From Diphasiastrum complanatum (Eukaryota; Streptophyta; Lycopodiopsida; Lycopodiales; Lycopodiaceae): a stretch of 64,000 nt of DNA. The notes below the pieces were generated by a model. That model saw only the letters and a list, made by a program, of their open reading frames with translations, did no database searches and was not told the DNA's origin. The stretch's first letter is position 1, and each line of letters begins with the position of its first letter. Below are positions 31,030-44,560 of this stretch, one piece after another. The stretch is from positions 29,833-93,832 of the forward strand of contig MU831971.1 of assembly GCA_029204225.1 (NCBI GenBank), in the 5' to 3' direction. A program made the position numbers and the translations under genes.

Positions 31030-31317
31030 CCTTTAGTTCCTATAGATACTACACATCCACCACCTCCTCCTTCTCCAAATTTTTATACATATATAGATTC
31101 GGATGATTATCTTAAATTTGAGAAAGACATATCCGACACTATAGATACAATTGGTACTCCTTTTTGTTTTAGACTAGATGAACTTGATTTTAGTATTAAT
31201 TTTAAAGTTCTAGATTGCTTGGATCTCAAAGACAGACGGGCTTCTATCAGTGATCCTATGATAGAGTCCGAGCTTTACCCTCTTGCAATATGGCATTGCA
31301 AGAGATTCATCCAATGA
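30991..31317 (+). other. Unidentified ORF beginning in repeat Y
   Basis: The frame (108 codons, starting at a non-ATG codon in the repeat) reads NPILSYICNPLVPIDTTH, a proline run PPPPPSP, then an acidic region FYTYIDSDDYLKFEKDISDT. No family is recognised. It may be the start of the spliced-looking gene that follows. Confidence 0.3.
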
Positions 31318-31380
31318 GTTGCTGGTGCTGAGTAACTTTCTGCTTCAGGCCCTCAAGAAAAATAATGACACATTGTCACA

Positions 31381-32104
31381 GTGTCTGACAAGTGGATTCA
31401 CACCAGCAACAAAGTATCTGCTCATCCCTTATCATACGAAGTAAGATATATTAAATGCTTCTTGCTGTTTTACGCATTAACATTGGCATTGTCAATGGAA
31501 ATAGTTCTCAGAATTGCAGCTAAAGAAATTTCAATCTTATTTTGTAGTGACCACTGGAGTTTAAACTTGATCTCTATTAAGAGATCTGTAGATAATATTA
31601 TTAAAGATTTTTGTGTCAAGATGAATTCGACGATAAATACGCATAAGGATGTAGATATATACCTTCCATATCTAAGTAAATATATTCCTACAGATGTTCC
31701 CCATTCCGTGGACTGGCAGATCGTCAGTTTGGAGGTAAACTCTGCCTTTCTTAATAGCATTTTGAAATCAGTATTCTAATGTAATTGTTTCATTCTAATT
31801 CACTATGCTTCATAATTGATTTCTTGTGTGCTAAATTATTTTGCAGTCACCCCAGCAAAATGATTCATTCAGCTGTGGGTGGTACACATTATACAATGAA
31901 AAGTTATTTTTTTGAGTGGTTCAACCTTTAGCAAGATGTATGATACATGAATGTTCTATTTTGTAGTTTACACTTCCTGAGTACACATCAAGCCAGGTGT
32001 ACAGATTTAGACAAGAAATTATCCTGAGTATACTGGCTAGGGCAAGGCTTCAGCCTCCCGTTATTGATGATGGTGCAAAGGATGATGTAGTTATACTAAA
32101 TTAA
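31381..32104 (+). other. Spliced-looking coding segments of unknown family
   Basis: A frame of 132 codons (31,381-31,779) reads VSAHPLSYEVRYIKCFLLFY and later NTHKDVDIYLPYLSKYIPTD. A second segment begins after a good acceptor (TATTTTGTAG, ending 31,968) with FTLPEYTSSQVYRFRQEIIL and ends near 32,103. The interval 31,780-31,968 is AT-rich as plant introns are. I do not recognise the protein. Confidence 0.35.
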
Positions 32105-32555
32105 GATCAGAACAAATACAGATAGCATAGAACAAAAATGCATGTATAGAATTCATAGATAAATATACATTGATATATCAAATGCTGCTCCAGTTTATGA
32201 ATTTGGGAGCACAAAATACATGTACTGATGCCCAACTTGGGCTTTCATTTATTGAATGAAAGAGTGTATACACAGATTTTTACTAACGTTTATTTGAAAC
32301 TATTGTTCCCCCACAATGGTGATTGTTGTAGGTGGATCTTTGCAGCACGTTATCAGCTCCTGTCTTTTTCACATCTGTGACATGGCAAATATTAGTGAAT
32401 ATGCAATTGTAAATGATGACATTTTTTATTATTTTGTTCTATTTTGAAATGGCAATAAACCTAAAGTACTTACGAGTCTTCCGTTGATGATAAATCTGAA
32501 ATATATTGGTAGATTGGTTTGTAATAGCATGGGCTCTGTTCTAATAAAATCAAGC
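32105..32555. other. Intergenic stretch, no gene seen
   Basis: AT-rich sequence between two convergent unknown coding regions. No repeat or gene was recognised. Confidence 0.5.
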
Positions 32556-32557
32556 TT

Positions 32558-33803
32558 CTAATGCTCTTTCACCTCAACCATAGTCAAATATTCCTCATTG
32601 TAGATAATGCTTATCTCCATTCGTTTTGTGTGACCATTTAGTTCAAAGTTTTGATCCAGTGGTAGCCATGTACCTTTAATTTTCTTGTATCTCTGGTAGC
32701 TAAATGTGAGACTGAGCATTTGCTTTTCGATATGATAACAAAAGATCATTGAGGACTTTTTAATCCTACATTCTATGTCATTATTTGTTTTCCTATCCCA
32801 GTCTTGATCCATGAGATTTGACAAACTCTCATCTGATAAATCCTTGCAAACAAATAAAGTTGGTGTCCTCTAGCACTCGAGAAAAAATAAACAAATATAT
32901 GTAATGAGATAAACCAACTTAGGTGAACAATTTTCGAGCCTGTGCTTATCTTCATAGCATTTCTAATATCAATGAGTAGCTTGCATCTCATGGATTCAGA
33001 AACAATGCTGTCAGGAGTAGGCCACTCATCACTTTGAAAAGTAGGCAATGGAATTGCTTCGAGCTTGCCAAAACTTTTATCTGTTTGTGGCGTATATAAA
33101 GATTCATAAAAATAGACACCACAATCTGCAAGTTTCTTTGGACTTCTTCTTCTGTATTGCAGTTTTTCAACATCAGAGTGAATCACGTCTAATATTCCTG
33201 CAAGTGATTGTGCGGGCTCCCATTCACTTATGCATGATGGATATAAATTTGAAAGAAAAAAACAATGTTGAAGCATTTAAATCATAATCTGAAGAGCATC
33301 AATAAAGAAAATCACCTATGATTGCTGTAGAGTGCATATGTTTTGATATACTTACAATTACATTTTTGATGATCATGAGGATTGATATCATGTACTTTGA
33401 TTTTTGAATGCATATATACATGTTGTACTAAGACTTCTGATAAGGATTGACCTCCCGGGATAGTCTTAAACTCCAAAATTTTTGCTTTCCAATAAGATTT
33501 GTAAGTCATTTTTGCTCTTTTCTTTTGTCAAAAATTGCCCTTTGATGATGGATGCAGCAATACCCATGAGTTCTTCGTATATTTTGTTGGCTTCTAGTTA
33601 TCAACTTCATCTTTCTCATTGTAAAGAATCACAGACTCGATTGTAGATCTGGGTCTCCTTGCCATTGCTATTTTCAAAGCTTGGGCGCCAAAAATCTCTC
33701 TGATATGATACTTAATTTCAATTTTTTGTATCACATTTAATTTGATGTGAATGCCAACATAGTCACAGTTACTGCGTATACCATATTTTATGTAATTGTA
33801 CAT
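32558..33803 (-). other. Putative multi-exon gene of unknown family, minus strand
   Basis: Four coding-like blocks follow each other on the minus strand: 33,803-33,594 (YHIREIFGAQALKIAMARRP, ESVILYNEKDEVDN), 33,560-33,330 (MGIAASIIKGQFLTKEKSKN, then LVQHVYMHSKIKVHDINPHD), 33,276-32,930 (SLAGILDVIHSDVEKLQYRR, FGKLEAIPLPTFQSDEWPTP, RCKLLIDIRNAMKIS) and 32,875-32,558 (RTPTLFVCKDLSDESLSNLM, DQDWDRKTNNDIECRIKKSS, to a stop). The gap before the last block is AT-rich and ends TGCTAG, a fair acceptor. Some joins need a frame change, so it may be decayed. I cannot assign a function. Confidence 0.4.
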
Positions 33804-33907
33804 ACTATATTTCTATAACTGTAACTAGTATAGTTGAAAAATTTCATTATACTAACCAGCATAGTCAAGTAAATTTAACTTGAGGTATTGACATCGGACA
33901 GATTAGC

Positions 33908-33965
33908 ATGTGTCGGGCAGGAAGAAAAACCAATGGGATACGTCCATGCTGCCCGGACACAAATT
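33908..33965. repeat. Inverted repeat TGTGTCGGGCAG / CTGCCCGGACACA
   Basis: Two 12-13 bp arms, 28 bp apart, could form a hairpin in otherwise AT-rich DNA. This may be one end of a MITE. No target duplication was recognised. Confidence 0.6.
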
Positions 33966-34481
33966 GCAAAGTTTTTTATATTGCATTTTTATTTTTTAGT
34001 TAATTTGAACTACGTTACGTAGATTTCAAATCTGTGCATTTCGATTGGGCCTGGTGACGGTCGAAACTAAAAAATAAAAAATAAAACTATCTTTACGAAG
34101 GGTCATTTTGATATTGAGAACTCCTCTAATGGAACCTTGAGTATCAAGATGGAGCCATCAAGGCTCAATTATATGGATCAAGCAAGGCAAGTTGTCTTTG
34201 GCAACATTATTTATGCACTTAATATTTTAATTGATGTATCTTCAAGTGCACAAAATGCCTTGGAATCCATGGCTTGGCATGATGTTTAGTTTTGAAGTGT
34301 GCTACATGTATATAGACACATTTATGGAACATCTTGTAAGGGATCCTCTAAGAGGTGGTGAAATATCCTTAAAGGACATCATTCTCTATTGGAGTCTCAA
34401 AAGTTCCTTGTTTGTAGCTGGATTTTTTAGACACTTCTAAAAGCTTTCATTCATCTATGAAGAGAGTTGTAAATAGATCAA
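33966..34481. other. Region before the 34.5 kb LTR, no gene recognised
   Basis: One short frame (34,231-34,440) reads MMYLQVHKMPWNPWLGMMFS and ends LKSSLFVAGFFRHF. It matches no retroelement domain I know. It may be internal sequence of the element that owns the LTR at 34,497. Confidence 0.3.
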
Positions 34482-34496
34482 GCTAATTTTGAGGAG

Positions 34497-35192
34497 TGTG
34501 AAGAATTGTCAAAAATTGGCAAATCTAGCTTGATCAAAAACCATGTAGAACTTTGTAAATATTGTGTGTAATTGGGTTCCACACATGGAAGGCCAAGATG
34601 CCACGTGGCAACCCACTCCTAATGTAGGTTAGGTCAAGTCAAGAGAGTTGTTCATGTCTATTTGGTGGTCATCCCTACTTTATAGGACCTACACCTAAAT
34701 TTAAGGTGAAAATTTGACCAACTAGCTACCTACCAAGCATAACTCTAGGATCTAGGCTAGGGTTTCATTTTAGGGCAAGAAGAGTGAGTTAACTTCTTTA
34801 TTACATGCTGGCATTTCACCTAAATTCAAGAAGGAAGTCGAATTTGCTATGTATTCCAAGCTCCCATAGTGAGAAGATAGAATATTTTTGGAGCTCATTG
34901 GCAATCTCAAGTTAGTTCACTATGTACATTGAGTTTTTGTGATCCAAATGAAACCAAATCAATTTCTACTTGTTTCTCAGATTGAAGGCCGTACTAAAGC
35001 CTGTAGTACACACGTGTGGGCTTGTATTTCAATGTTGATCAATTTGATTGATAATGCTTGTTGTTTGTCAAATTGCCAATCTAGATCAACTTTTTTGTGT
35101 CTAGTTTTTTGATAGATTGTTAAGCAAGCATCCAATTACTCTTGTGGATATTTTGTAGACCCATTTATGGTCCTAAAGTATAGTACTTCACA
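34497..35192 (+). repeat. Copia-type LTR, 696 bp
   Basis: The segment starts TGTGAAG and ends CTTCACA and is preceded by a short polypurine tract (TTTTGAGGAG). Its first 285 bp match 57,761-58,042 closely. Near the end it has CACACGTGTGG and ACTCTTGTGGATAT, which resemble the U5 end of element B (ACTCTTGTGGACAT). No PBS or target duplication is visible, so it is a 3' LTR of a truncated element. Confidence 0.75.
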
Positions 35193-35389
35193 TTTTTAAC
35201 AATAAATGCCAAATTGGCCCTATCCACTTACGACACCTAGGAGCTTGACAAAAAAACTTTGTCAACCCCATAAAGCTAAGATAGATAACTTTTTGTAATT
35301 TTCACATTCTATGCTCACCCAATCATTCACACATATGAAAGGGCCTATAATAATACCTATGATGAAATTGCTTGTGTAGGGGAATCCTA
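35193..35389. other. Short interval, nothing recognised
   Basis: AT-rich DNA between the LTR and the next coding-like segment. Confidence 0.4.
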
Positions 35390-36258
35390 AAGTGATATGT
35401 CCTACGACACAGCCAAAGAAGAGCAGAAATGGTCTACACCGACAAGTGTTGTTGATCCCACATCTATCATGGATTGACAACAAATGGCACAACCATTAGC
35501 AATGCAATAGCAGGAAAAAACAATAGCAGATGTCAAAAAAGACTCCAAGAATCTAGCCCAACAAAGAAGGGCACTAACGCCACCTGTGAAAAGAAGGACA
35601 ACCACACCACCACCCCTATGGGCAGGAAAGGTGCTTTGTAGGATGCAAACCTTCCTTCTTTGACATCGAAGAAATTCATGAATCCCAAAGTGGTTCAAGG
35701 AGATCATTCAAAAATATAAAAAATCCACTAAGTTTTTTATCCCCAAAGCTCCCATGGTTCGAGTAATTAAGCAAATCATGGATAAATTTCATGTCAATTT
35801 GAAGGCCATTGCAAATAAAGTTGTATCAACAATTCAAGAAGCTACATAAATGTATCTCACTTTTTTTTTTTTTTGAAGATGTCTTTCTATGTGCAATCAT
35901 GAAAAAAGAGTTACACTACTATCCAAGGATCTTATGTTGGCATGCATACTTAGAAGAAAATAGTTTGCATTTTGTGATAAAAGAACACCTTCTGTATAGA
36001 ATTTATGTGTTCTTGATTATTGAGATTGATGTCGAGCCCAACCAAATTGGACATTCTTTTTCGTGATATGGTCTTATTGGAAGAAACATATTGTGGTCCC
36101 ACCAATTTACCAAATTCTTCATGAACTACTCATTACTTTTCCCTTCATTATTGAACTTGCTACCAAGCCCAACCCAATTGGACATTCTTTTTCATCATAT
36201 TGGTCTGGAGTTGCTTTGCCTTTGAATGACTTTAAACACCAAACATTCTTTGCTTAAA
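35390..36258 (+). pseudogene. Decayed coding segment of unknown family
   Basis: The plus strand reads DTAKEEQKWSTPTSVVDPTS, then stops TGA and TAG within a Q-rich part (QQMAQPLAMQ, QEKTIADVKKDSKN), then RRTTTPPPLWAGKVL and WFKEIIQKYKKSTKFFIPKA and DKFHVNLKAIANKVVS. After a poly-T run the frame is lost. It ends with a tandem duplication of an ATTGGACATTCTTTTTC segment (36,043 and 36,177). It resembles the helical accessory ORFs at 5.8 and 40.9 kb in style only. No family is recognised. Confidence 0.35.
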
Positions 36259-36556
36259 AATGGGTTGAACCAAATATCATATAATCACATTTGGCTAAGG
36301 AACTATAGAATGAGCAAGACAATGATTTGTTGAACTTATCAATATAATGTTTTCTCTTTTGCTCCTTTTAGAATCATGTCGTGCTATACCAATCTAAATT
36401 TGATGGATACATGTAGTATTTATGTCATTCCCCAAGGAGATAGCACTTAAAAGTTGTTAAATTGGTACAGTCCTAACTTATTTTAAATGAAATAGAGTCG
36501 AATAAAAATCTGGTTGCCAGTAAACATTTTATAAGTAACCAGTATTACTTTTGGTG

Positions 36557-37450
36557 TGGTGTGTGTTGATAAATGAATTCCAAACAACAATCTTCCTCTA
36601 TCAAACCGAATGAAAAACGTTCTGCAAATGAAGTGTTATCAGAGTAGCTTGAATGAATTACACTCTGACTGATTAAGTTGTCAGCAGGGATTTGTGTTAT
36701 GTTCGATGCAGACGCGTACAAACTGACAAAAAGTTAATCTTATTCTTGAACTAATGTGTTTTAGACAGAAGTCCTCAACAGCTAGTGTCCAGTCACGGTT
36801 AAAGAACTCAAGTAGTTCACGAATATTCTTCGTTACTAACATGAACACGAATAAATAACTTAGTTCCTCAGGAAGAGACTAACATTTCACATGCATACAT
36901 ACTTCTCTTATCAACAACTATGGAAAACTGCACCAAGGGATACTTTACTCGAATGTCGAATACAAAGTATTTGTGCAGATGGGTAAGTGAGTTTAAAGAC
37001 AGTTCTTTAGATCAACTTCACGGAAACAGAACAAATGACAGTAATGAACTATTGTACTGTCTGACCAAAGAATGGTTTAAGCAATGCATACGAAATTGCT
37101 AGTAGATCCGAAATCACTCACACACAGCAGTGCGAAGAACAGAGATTAAAAGAAATAACTCTAGACGCTCTATTCACTTCTCCAATCTCACAATACAGAA
37201 ACTCTCTGTCTCTCTCTCAGTGGTGTGAGAATGAAGCGTGTCTTCTTTTTATATCCTACGGAGCAAACAAACACACCAACTATATTTTTTGTTCCGTCGC
37301 TGCATTTACAAATTCTAGTTAACATATAAGTTACAAGTACATGTAATTGTACAATTGACGGTTCATTGTGACGATTCAAATTCAGTCGCTTCGTATTCCA
37401 AGCGTCGTTTCATTCTAGGAGGTCATGTCTTTAAATAAAAGACAGGTCCT
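36557..37450 (-). repeat. LTR of family F, minus orientation
   Basis: The reverse complement aligns by eye with 42,840-43,570: AGTGAATAGAG, CTCTGTTCTTCGCACTGCTG, TAAAGAACTGTCTTAAA and GATTGTTGTT occur in the same order. A TATA-like AGGATATAAAAAG lies near 37,245-37,257 on the minus strand. Borders are approximate and no internal domain is attached. Confidence 0.7.
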
Positions 37451-40249
<2,799 letters not shown>

Positions 40250-40392
40250 TTGCGCATGGTGGAATCATTTCATTTACATTCTAATTGATTCTTCATGTTC
40301 TAGTCACATTTTTACATGTAAAATTGATGTAAGAAATAGTGAAGCATCCCAAGTGGACACTATTCTCTATATCAATTATGGTTGTTTCTATT
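40250..40392 (+). repeat. Dispersed repeat X, copy 2
   Basis: It matches the reverse complement of 9437-9575 over about 130 bp with scattered differences. Just downstream is an element A-like RNase H fragment. Confidence 0.7.
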
Positions 40393-40485
40393 TTGAGCAT
40401 TACATGATCGTTGAAAGGAGATCTATTCTTAGAAAGAAGATCATTCTTATGATGGATCAAAGTTCTATTGGCAAAAACTATGCTA

Positions 40486-40845
40486 GGAGCACTGGAAGCT
40501 AGGAAAGCGAGTTTTGAGGTACATCATTGGAACTCGAGATTTTGGCATATTGTATGAGGGATCATCACCTAATATTTTTGGATTTTCAGATTCGGATTAT
40601 GCTGGAGATGTAATGGATAGGAAATCCATTAGTGCTTATTGTATTTTCATAGGTGATGGAGCTATATCATGGATGTCAAAGAAACAAGCCACTATCTCAT
40701 TGTCATCTAGTGAGGCCGAGTACAAAGCTCTTACACATTGCACAAAGGAGATGCTATGGATCAAAAGTATGATCAAGGATCTTCACTTGCTAGATTTTTC
40801 AGAGAGCCCAATCATCTTTTGTGACAATCAATCATCCCAAAGAAT
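40486..40845 (+). pseudogene. Copia RNase H fragment, close to element A
   Basis: The frame reads EHWKLGKRVLRYIIGTRDF, GFSDSDYAGDVMDRKSISAY, AISWMSKKQATISLSSSEAE and ESPIIFCDNQSSQRMASK. This follows residues of about 1125-1250 in the element A polyprotein closely. It breaks off near 40,845, before the HARSKHIEV region, and continues in the same frame into unrelated sequence. Reverse transcriptase is absent upstream. Confidence 0.9.
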
Positions 40846-42507
40846 GGCATCCAAAGCTGCTTTGTCTCTGAGCACAAATGCAGGGTCATTCACAGTCGAT
40901 CTCACGAAGCTGAACTAGCTCCAAGGCCAGATGCTCGAAAATTTTCGAGTCGAGTTCTTACAACCGCTCGAGGATGCAAAGGCTCTTGTCAAGGAAGAGT
41001 TGGCTGAGCTGATGGAGCTCTCGAGTGATGCCACCCCATTTTGCAACGGGCCCTATGCACATGATGAATACCTTCAAGCCCTTCTTCGAGTTGATGACCT
41101 CACACAACAAATCCAAGCTGTGCTTGTCTGCACTGGAGCCTCAGACCATCCAGAATTCTTGGAGGTTGTAGCGAAGATTGACCAGCTCGAATAGGAGTTG
41201 TCGAATCTTAAGCAACAAATGGAAGATCAGAAGCTGGCTGCTGAGTTGCAAACTCAGAACTTGGCAACTACATCTACTCAGCCAAATCGAATGCAGCGAA
41301 ATCAGTTGAAGGTATGTGCTAACAGATTCTGTGCATTTGCTGAACGCTTCTAGAAATGGTGTCCACATGCTTTTAATATTGAGTTGCAATGGCGTGTGGA
41401 TTACATGATGCTACCAGGCATAGTAGGCATCGCCTTCGACGAATGGAAGCGACCTTGGGAGAAGGACGACTTTCTCTGGTTATGGGCCTAGCTCTCTATC
41501 GAGCAGAAAAGATGTCTCTGCTGGGGCATAATCCAGGGTAAGTTCCAGGTTGTACCTTTCGGATCAGCAGAGTTATACATAGGCTCTTCAGCTATGTATG
41601 CTCTCGAATATCTTCATATCAAAGAACTTCAATTTTTGCGAAACGAAGATAATAAGCGACATTTTTGGAAGCGAAAGTCACAGTTTCAGGTGTACAAACC
41701 ACAAACTGTTGCGGATCTAGGCGCATTTGACGATGCAGGTTTGCCGATTAATATAAATATGGCTTATTCAAAATTATTTAGTCTTTATGTGGATTGGGAG
41801 CGAAACCTTGCAGAATATTTTGCGGAGATTTGACATGATTTGCAAGATAGAAGGAAGTCATTCCGTTATAAGCAATCATGTACATATACGTTTTGGCAGT
41901 TTGGTACCTTTGCGGCGAAGACATTATTTTTTGTTCAGAATCTTTATGTTAAAAACAATTTTATTAGATTTTCAGCTCATTACTATAAAGAAATCACTCT
42001 ACATAGTGATTCAGACGAAGATACCAAGTTAACCTAGAGCTGTTTGATGGAACATTACTCCCGGTTAAGTTAGAAGAATTCGGCAACTTGCTAGTTGGCC
42101 GCTATACAAAATCAAAAGAAGACTTGCTCTTGATTGAAGCTCAACAGAACTTGGAGCTTGCTCAGAAATTATATGAAGAACTGAATCATTCATGAATATT
42201 CATTTGTGCCTTTGTCGTGGTGATGTTTCTATGGGATGCTGACTTTTTGAAGTTTAAAGATGTTTTGAAGTTTGATTCCAGTTTTCATCAACAATTCAAA
42301 GATCAACTCAAAACAACCTATTCAATTAAAGAAACAGCAAGATACATATTCTCTAAGACGAAGAAATATCTAAAGGACGAAATACACAAAGAAGTATCTT
42401 TTTGCCTCAACAAAAATTTGATGAACAAGAATGTTTCTCGAATAATCCTCGAAATAAAGATGATGTGTTCACGAGGACGTTTCACATTTGAGGAAAGGGG
42501 TATGTGA
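40846..42507 (+). pseudogene. Accessory-type ORF of an LTR element, with isolated stops
   Basis: One reading frame continues from the RNase H fragment to about 42,037, interrupted by TAG at 40,916, 41,192, 41,351 and 41,489 and TGA at 41,831. It encodes a helical region (ENFRVEFLQPLEDAKALVKE), a coiled-coil-like stretch (ELSNLKQQMEDQKLAAELQT), and a compact region with VDYMMLPGIVGIAFDEWKRP, FQVVPFGSAELYIGSSAMYA and NINMAYSKLFSLYVDWERNL. After a frame change near 42,030 it reads ELFDGTLLPVKLEEFGNLLV and ends near 42,195; a further frame reaches the polypurine tract. It lies directly before a PPT and LTR, as does the accessory ORF at 5.8-8.7 kb. I recognise no family. Confidence 0.6.
42487..42502 (+). 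other. Polypurine tract of the family F element
   Basis: TTTGAGGAAAGGGG lies directly before TATGTGATG, where the LTR begins. It supports plus orientation. Confidence 0.7.
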
Positions 42508-43575
42508 TGCCACGAAAATGTTAAATATTGAATATCAACATACATATGGCATGATATACTCAAAAATGAAGATATGAGCTGGTTAAGTATAAATCATGAA
42601 GATGCCTAAGTCATTTTTCGGGAATATATCTCCTAAGTACTTGCCTTGTAATTAAGGGCAAGACCTTTAGAAGGAAAAGACATTGCCTTGGATAACCTTT
42701 ACTAGGTCGTCCATACGAAATGACTAGATACGAACATGTTAAACTAGAGTAACTTTAACTCATAGTTAAGTATACCTCCTATGGTATAGTTGAACGTATT
42801 TTCAGTCTAATTGTTAACTAGACCCTTTCGCGGGAGTGACGCACCTATTGTTTAAGAGGTGTGTTTGTTCGTCCCGTAGAACATATATAGATCTCACACT
42901 TCAGTCTCGATCATCGAGAGAGAAGAGTTTATGCTTATGTAAGAGATTGAAGAAGTGAATAGAGTTCTGTGAGTTATTCTCTCTTATCTCTGTTCTTCGC
43001 ACTGCTGAGTGTGAGTGATCTTGAGTCTGCTAACAATCTCTAACGCATTTCATGAATTACTCTTTGATCAGACAGATGCTCTAGTGCATTACAATCGTTT
43101 GTTGTGTACGTAAAGCATGCTCTAAAGAACTGTCTTAAAACCATCTTATTTGTCTGTCGTGAATACTTTCTTTTCAGCACTCAAATAACAACTATCTTTG
43201 GTACAGTCTTGCACGATCATTGAATAAAGCTGTATGTATACATATGAGATGACAGTCCCTGACTGAAGAATTGAGTCTTTGATCTGTTTTCCTTATTGGC
43301 ATTGACATAAGTTTCTAACGTGTTCTAAAACTCTTCGTGTTCTTTGACCATTAAGTTGGGCTTTAGTTATTGAGGACTTCTGTTTAGAAACGATTAATTT
43401 GCGAATGCGATTAATTAATTGTCTGCACAGTTGCGAATACATCAAATAATTCTCGATTCTCTGTTGACACCTTAATCAGCCAGAGTGTAGTACTGCTGTA
43501 CTACTGTGATAACATCTCATCTGTAGAACACACTTCCTTCAATTCGATAGAGGCCAGATTGTTGTTCTGAATTTA
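42503..43575 (+). repeat. LTR of family F, plus orientation
   Basis: The LTR begins TGTGATGCC after the PPT. It has a TATA-like ACATATATAGATC near 42,882-42,894 and matches the minus-strand LTR at 36,557-37,450 in its second half. The end, near ATTGTTGTTCTGAATTTATT, is approximate. Confidence 0.65.
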
Positions 43576-44109
43576 TTAATATTACCCATCCCAAACATAA
43601 GTAATGGTGAAATGCACGCCAAGGACAAAGCATTACCTTACCATCTGTCATTGTTTCTTTATACTGTCAACGTATTTCTATTGCATTACAACGTTCATAG
43701 GCGCTTTGAATTCTTCGACGGGCTCAGTTTGCAGGAGCGGCTGCTTCAGAGCTTCTTGCATTACCTATTACTGGATCTATTTTAGTTAGTGATTTACATC
43801 AGACAGTTGGTTTTGAATAATTAGCTTACTATTTTAAGTTATACTTAGCTATTGGATAGCTTAGTTCATTTTTGCCATTTTACAGTATTATTTTAAATAT
43901 TTTAATCTTCTTGTATGATCATGGGTTTTCCCATCATTTTTAATAAAAGCAGGGATATTATTATTATGTCTAGAAACTTTAGAAGCTTTACATGGTTAAA
44001 AGCAATTATCAGGAGTCTTGATGAATCAAGATTGATGCATGTTTCTAAAAGAGTAGTGAGTAAAAAAAACCACACATGAAATTGTTCACATTTCATAGAC
44101 AAAGAGCCA
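43576..44109. other. Interval without recognised features
   Basis: AT-rich sequence with only short frames on both strands. Confidence 0.5.
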
Positions 44110-44560
44110 AATTTACACGGTTATCTTATATGTGTATGATATGCTTATTACCATCACATACAATGAAAATTTAATAGACGTAAAAAAGAATATAATGCTC
44201 CATGAGTTTCCTAAAATGAAAATTAAAGAAAGTATTTATGCACATATCCATTGAAATCTGAATATGGTATGTTAGATTTAGTGAAAATAAATATCTAGGG
44301 TGTCATATCTCTAGTTGACTCAACGTTACTCATAGTCAACTACCAGTCCAGATATATTGTATGCGGTTAAATCTTAGCTAGAGCCGATGTCATTAACAAT
44401 TTGCTAGAGTTGGTCCTCCCTAGTCGAATATTTGTTAATAATATTGTATGAAGCATCCCACCTAGAGATGGAGTGAGTAGGCCTATGAAGTGGTAATTTT
44501 TTAAAGTGAACTAGATGAGGTGTCACGATACACTAGATCAGTGCTCGAGAAACCTCGCTT
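44110..44560 (+). pseudogene. Copia reverse transcriptase remnant
   Basis: A short stretch reads LICVYDMLITITYNENLIDV followed by KKNIMLHEFPKMK. This resembles the YVDDLLI...N...I..LK..F.M.D part of copia reverse transcriptase with the active-site residues changed. A CTAGGGTGTCATAT and AAGCATCCCACCTAGAGATG region follows. It is strongly decayed and the assignment is moderate. Confidence 0.45.

Noticed and set aside
35402-35707. Minus-strand frame of 101 codons with hydrophobic stretches
   Set aside because: The plus strand has the more protein-like, Q- and K-rich reading; the minus frame is its shadow.
40916-41491. TAG reassigned to glutamine or programmed readthrough
   Set aside because: The same sequences also contain TGA stops and frameshifts, and element A uses ordinary stops, so decay is the simpler reading.
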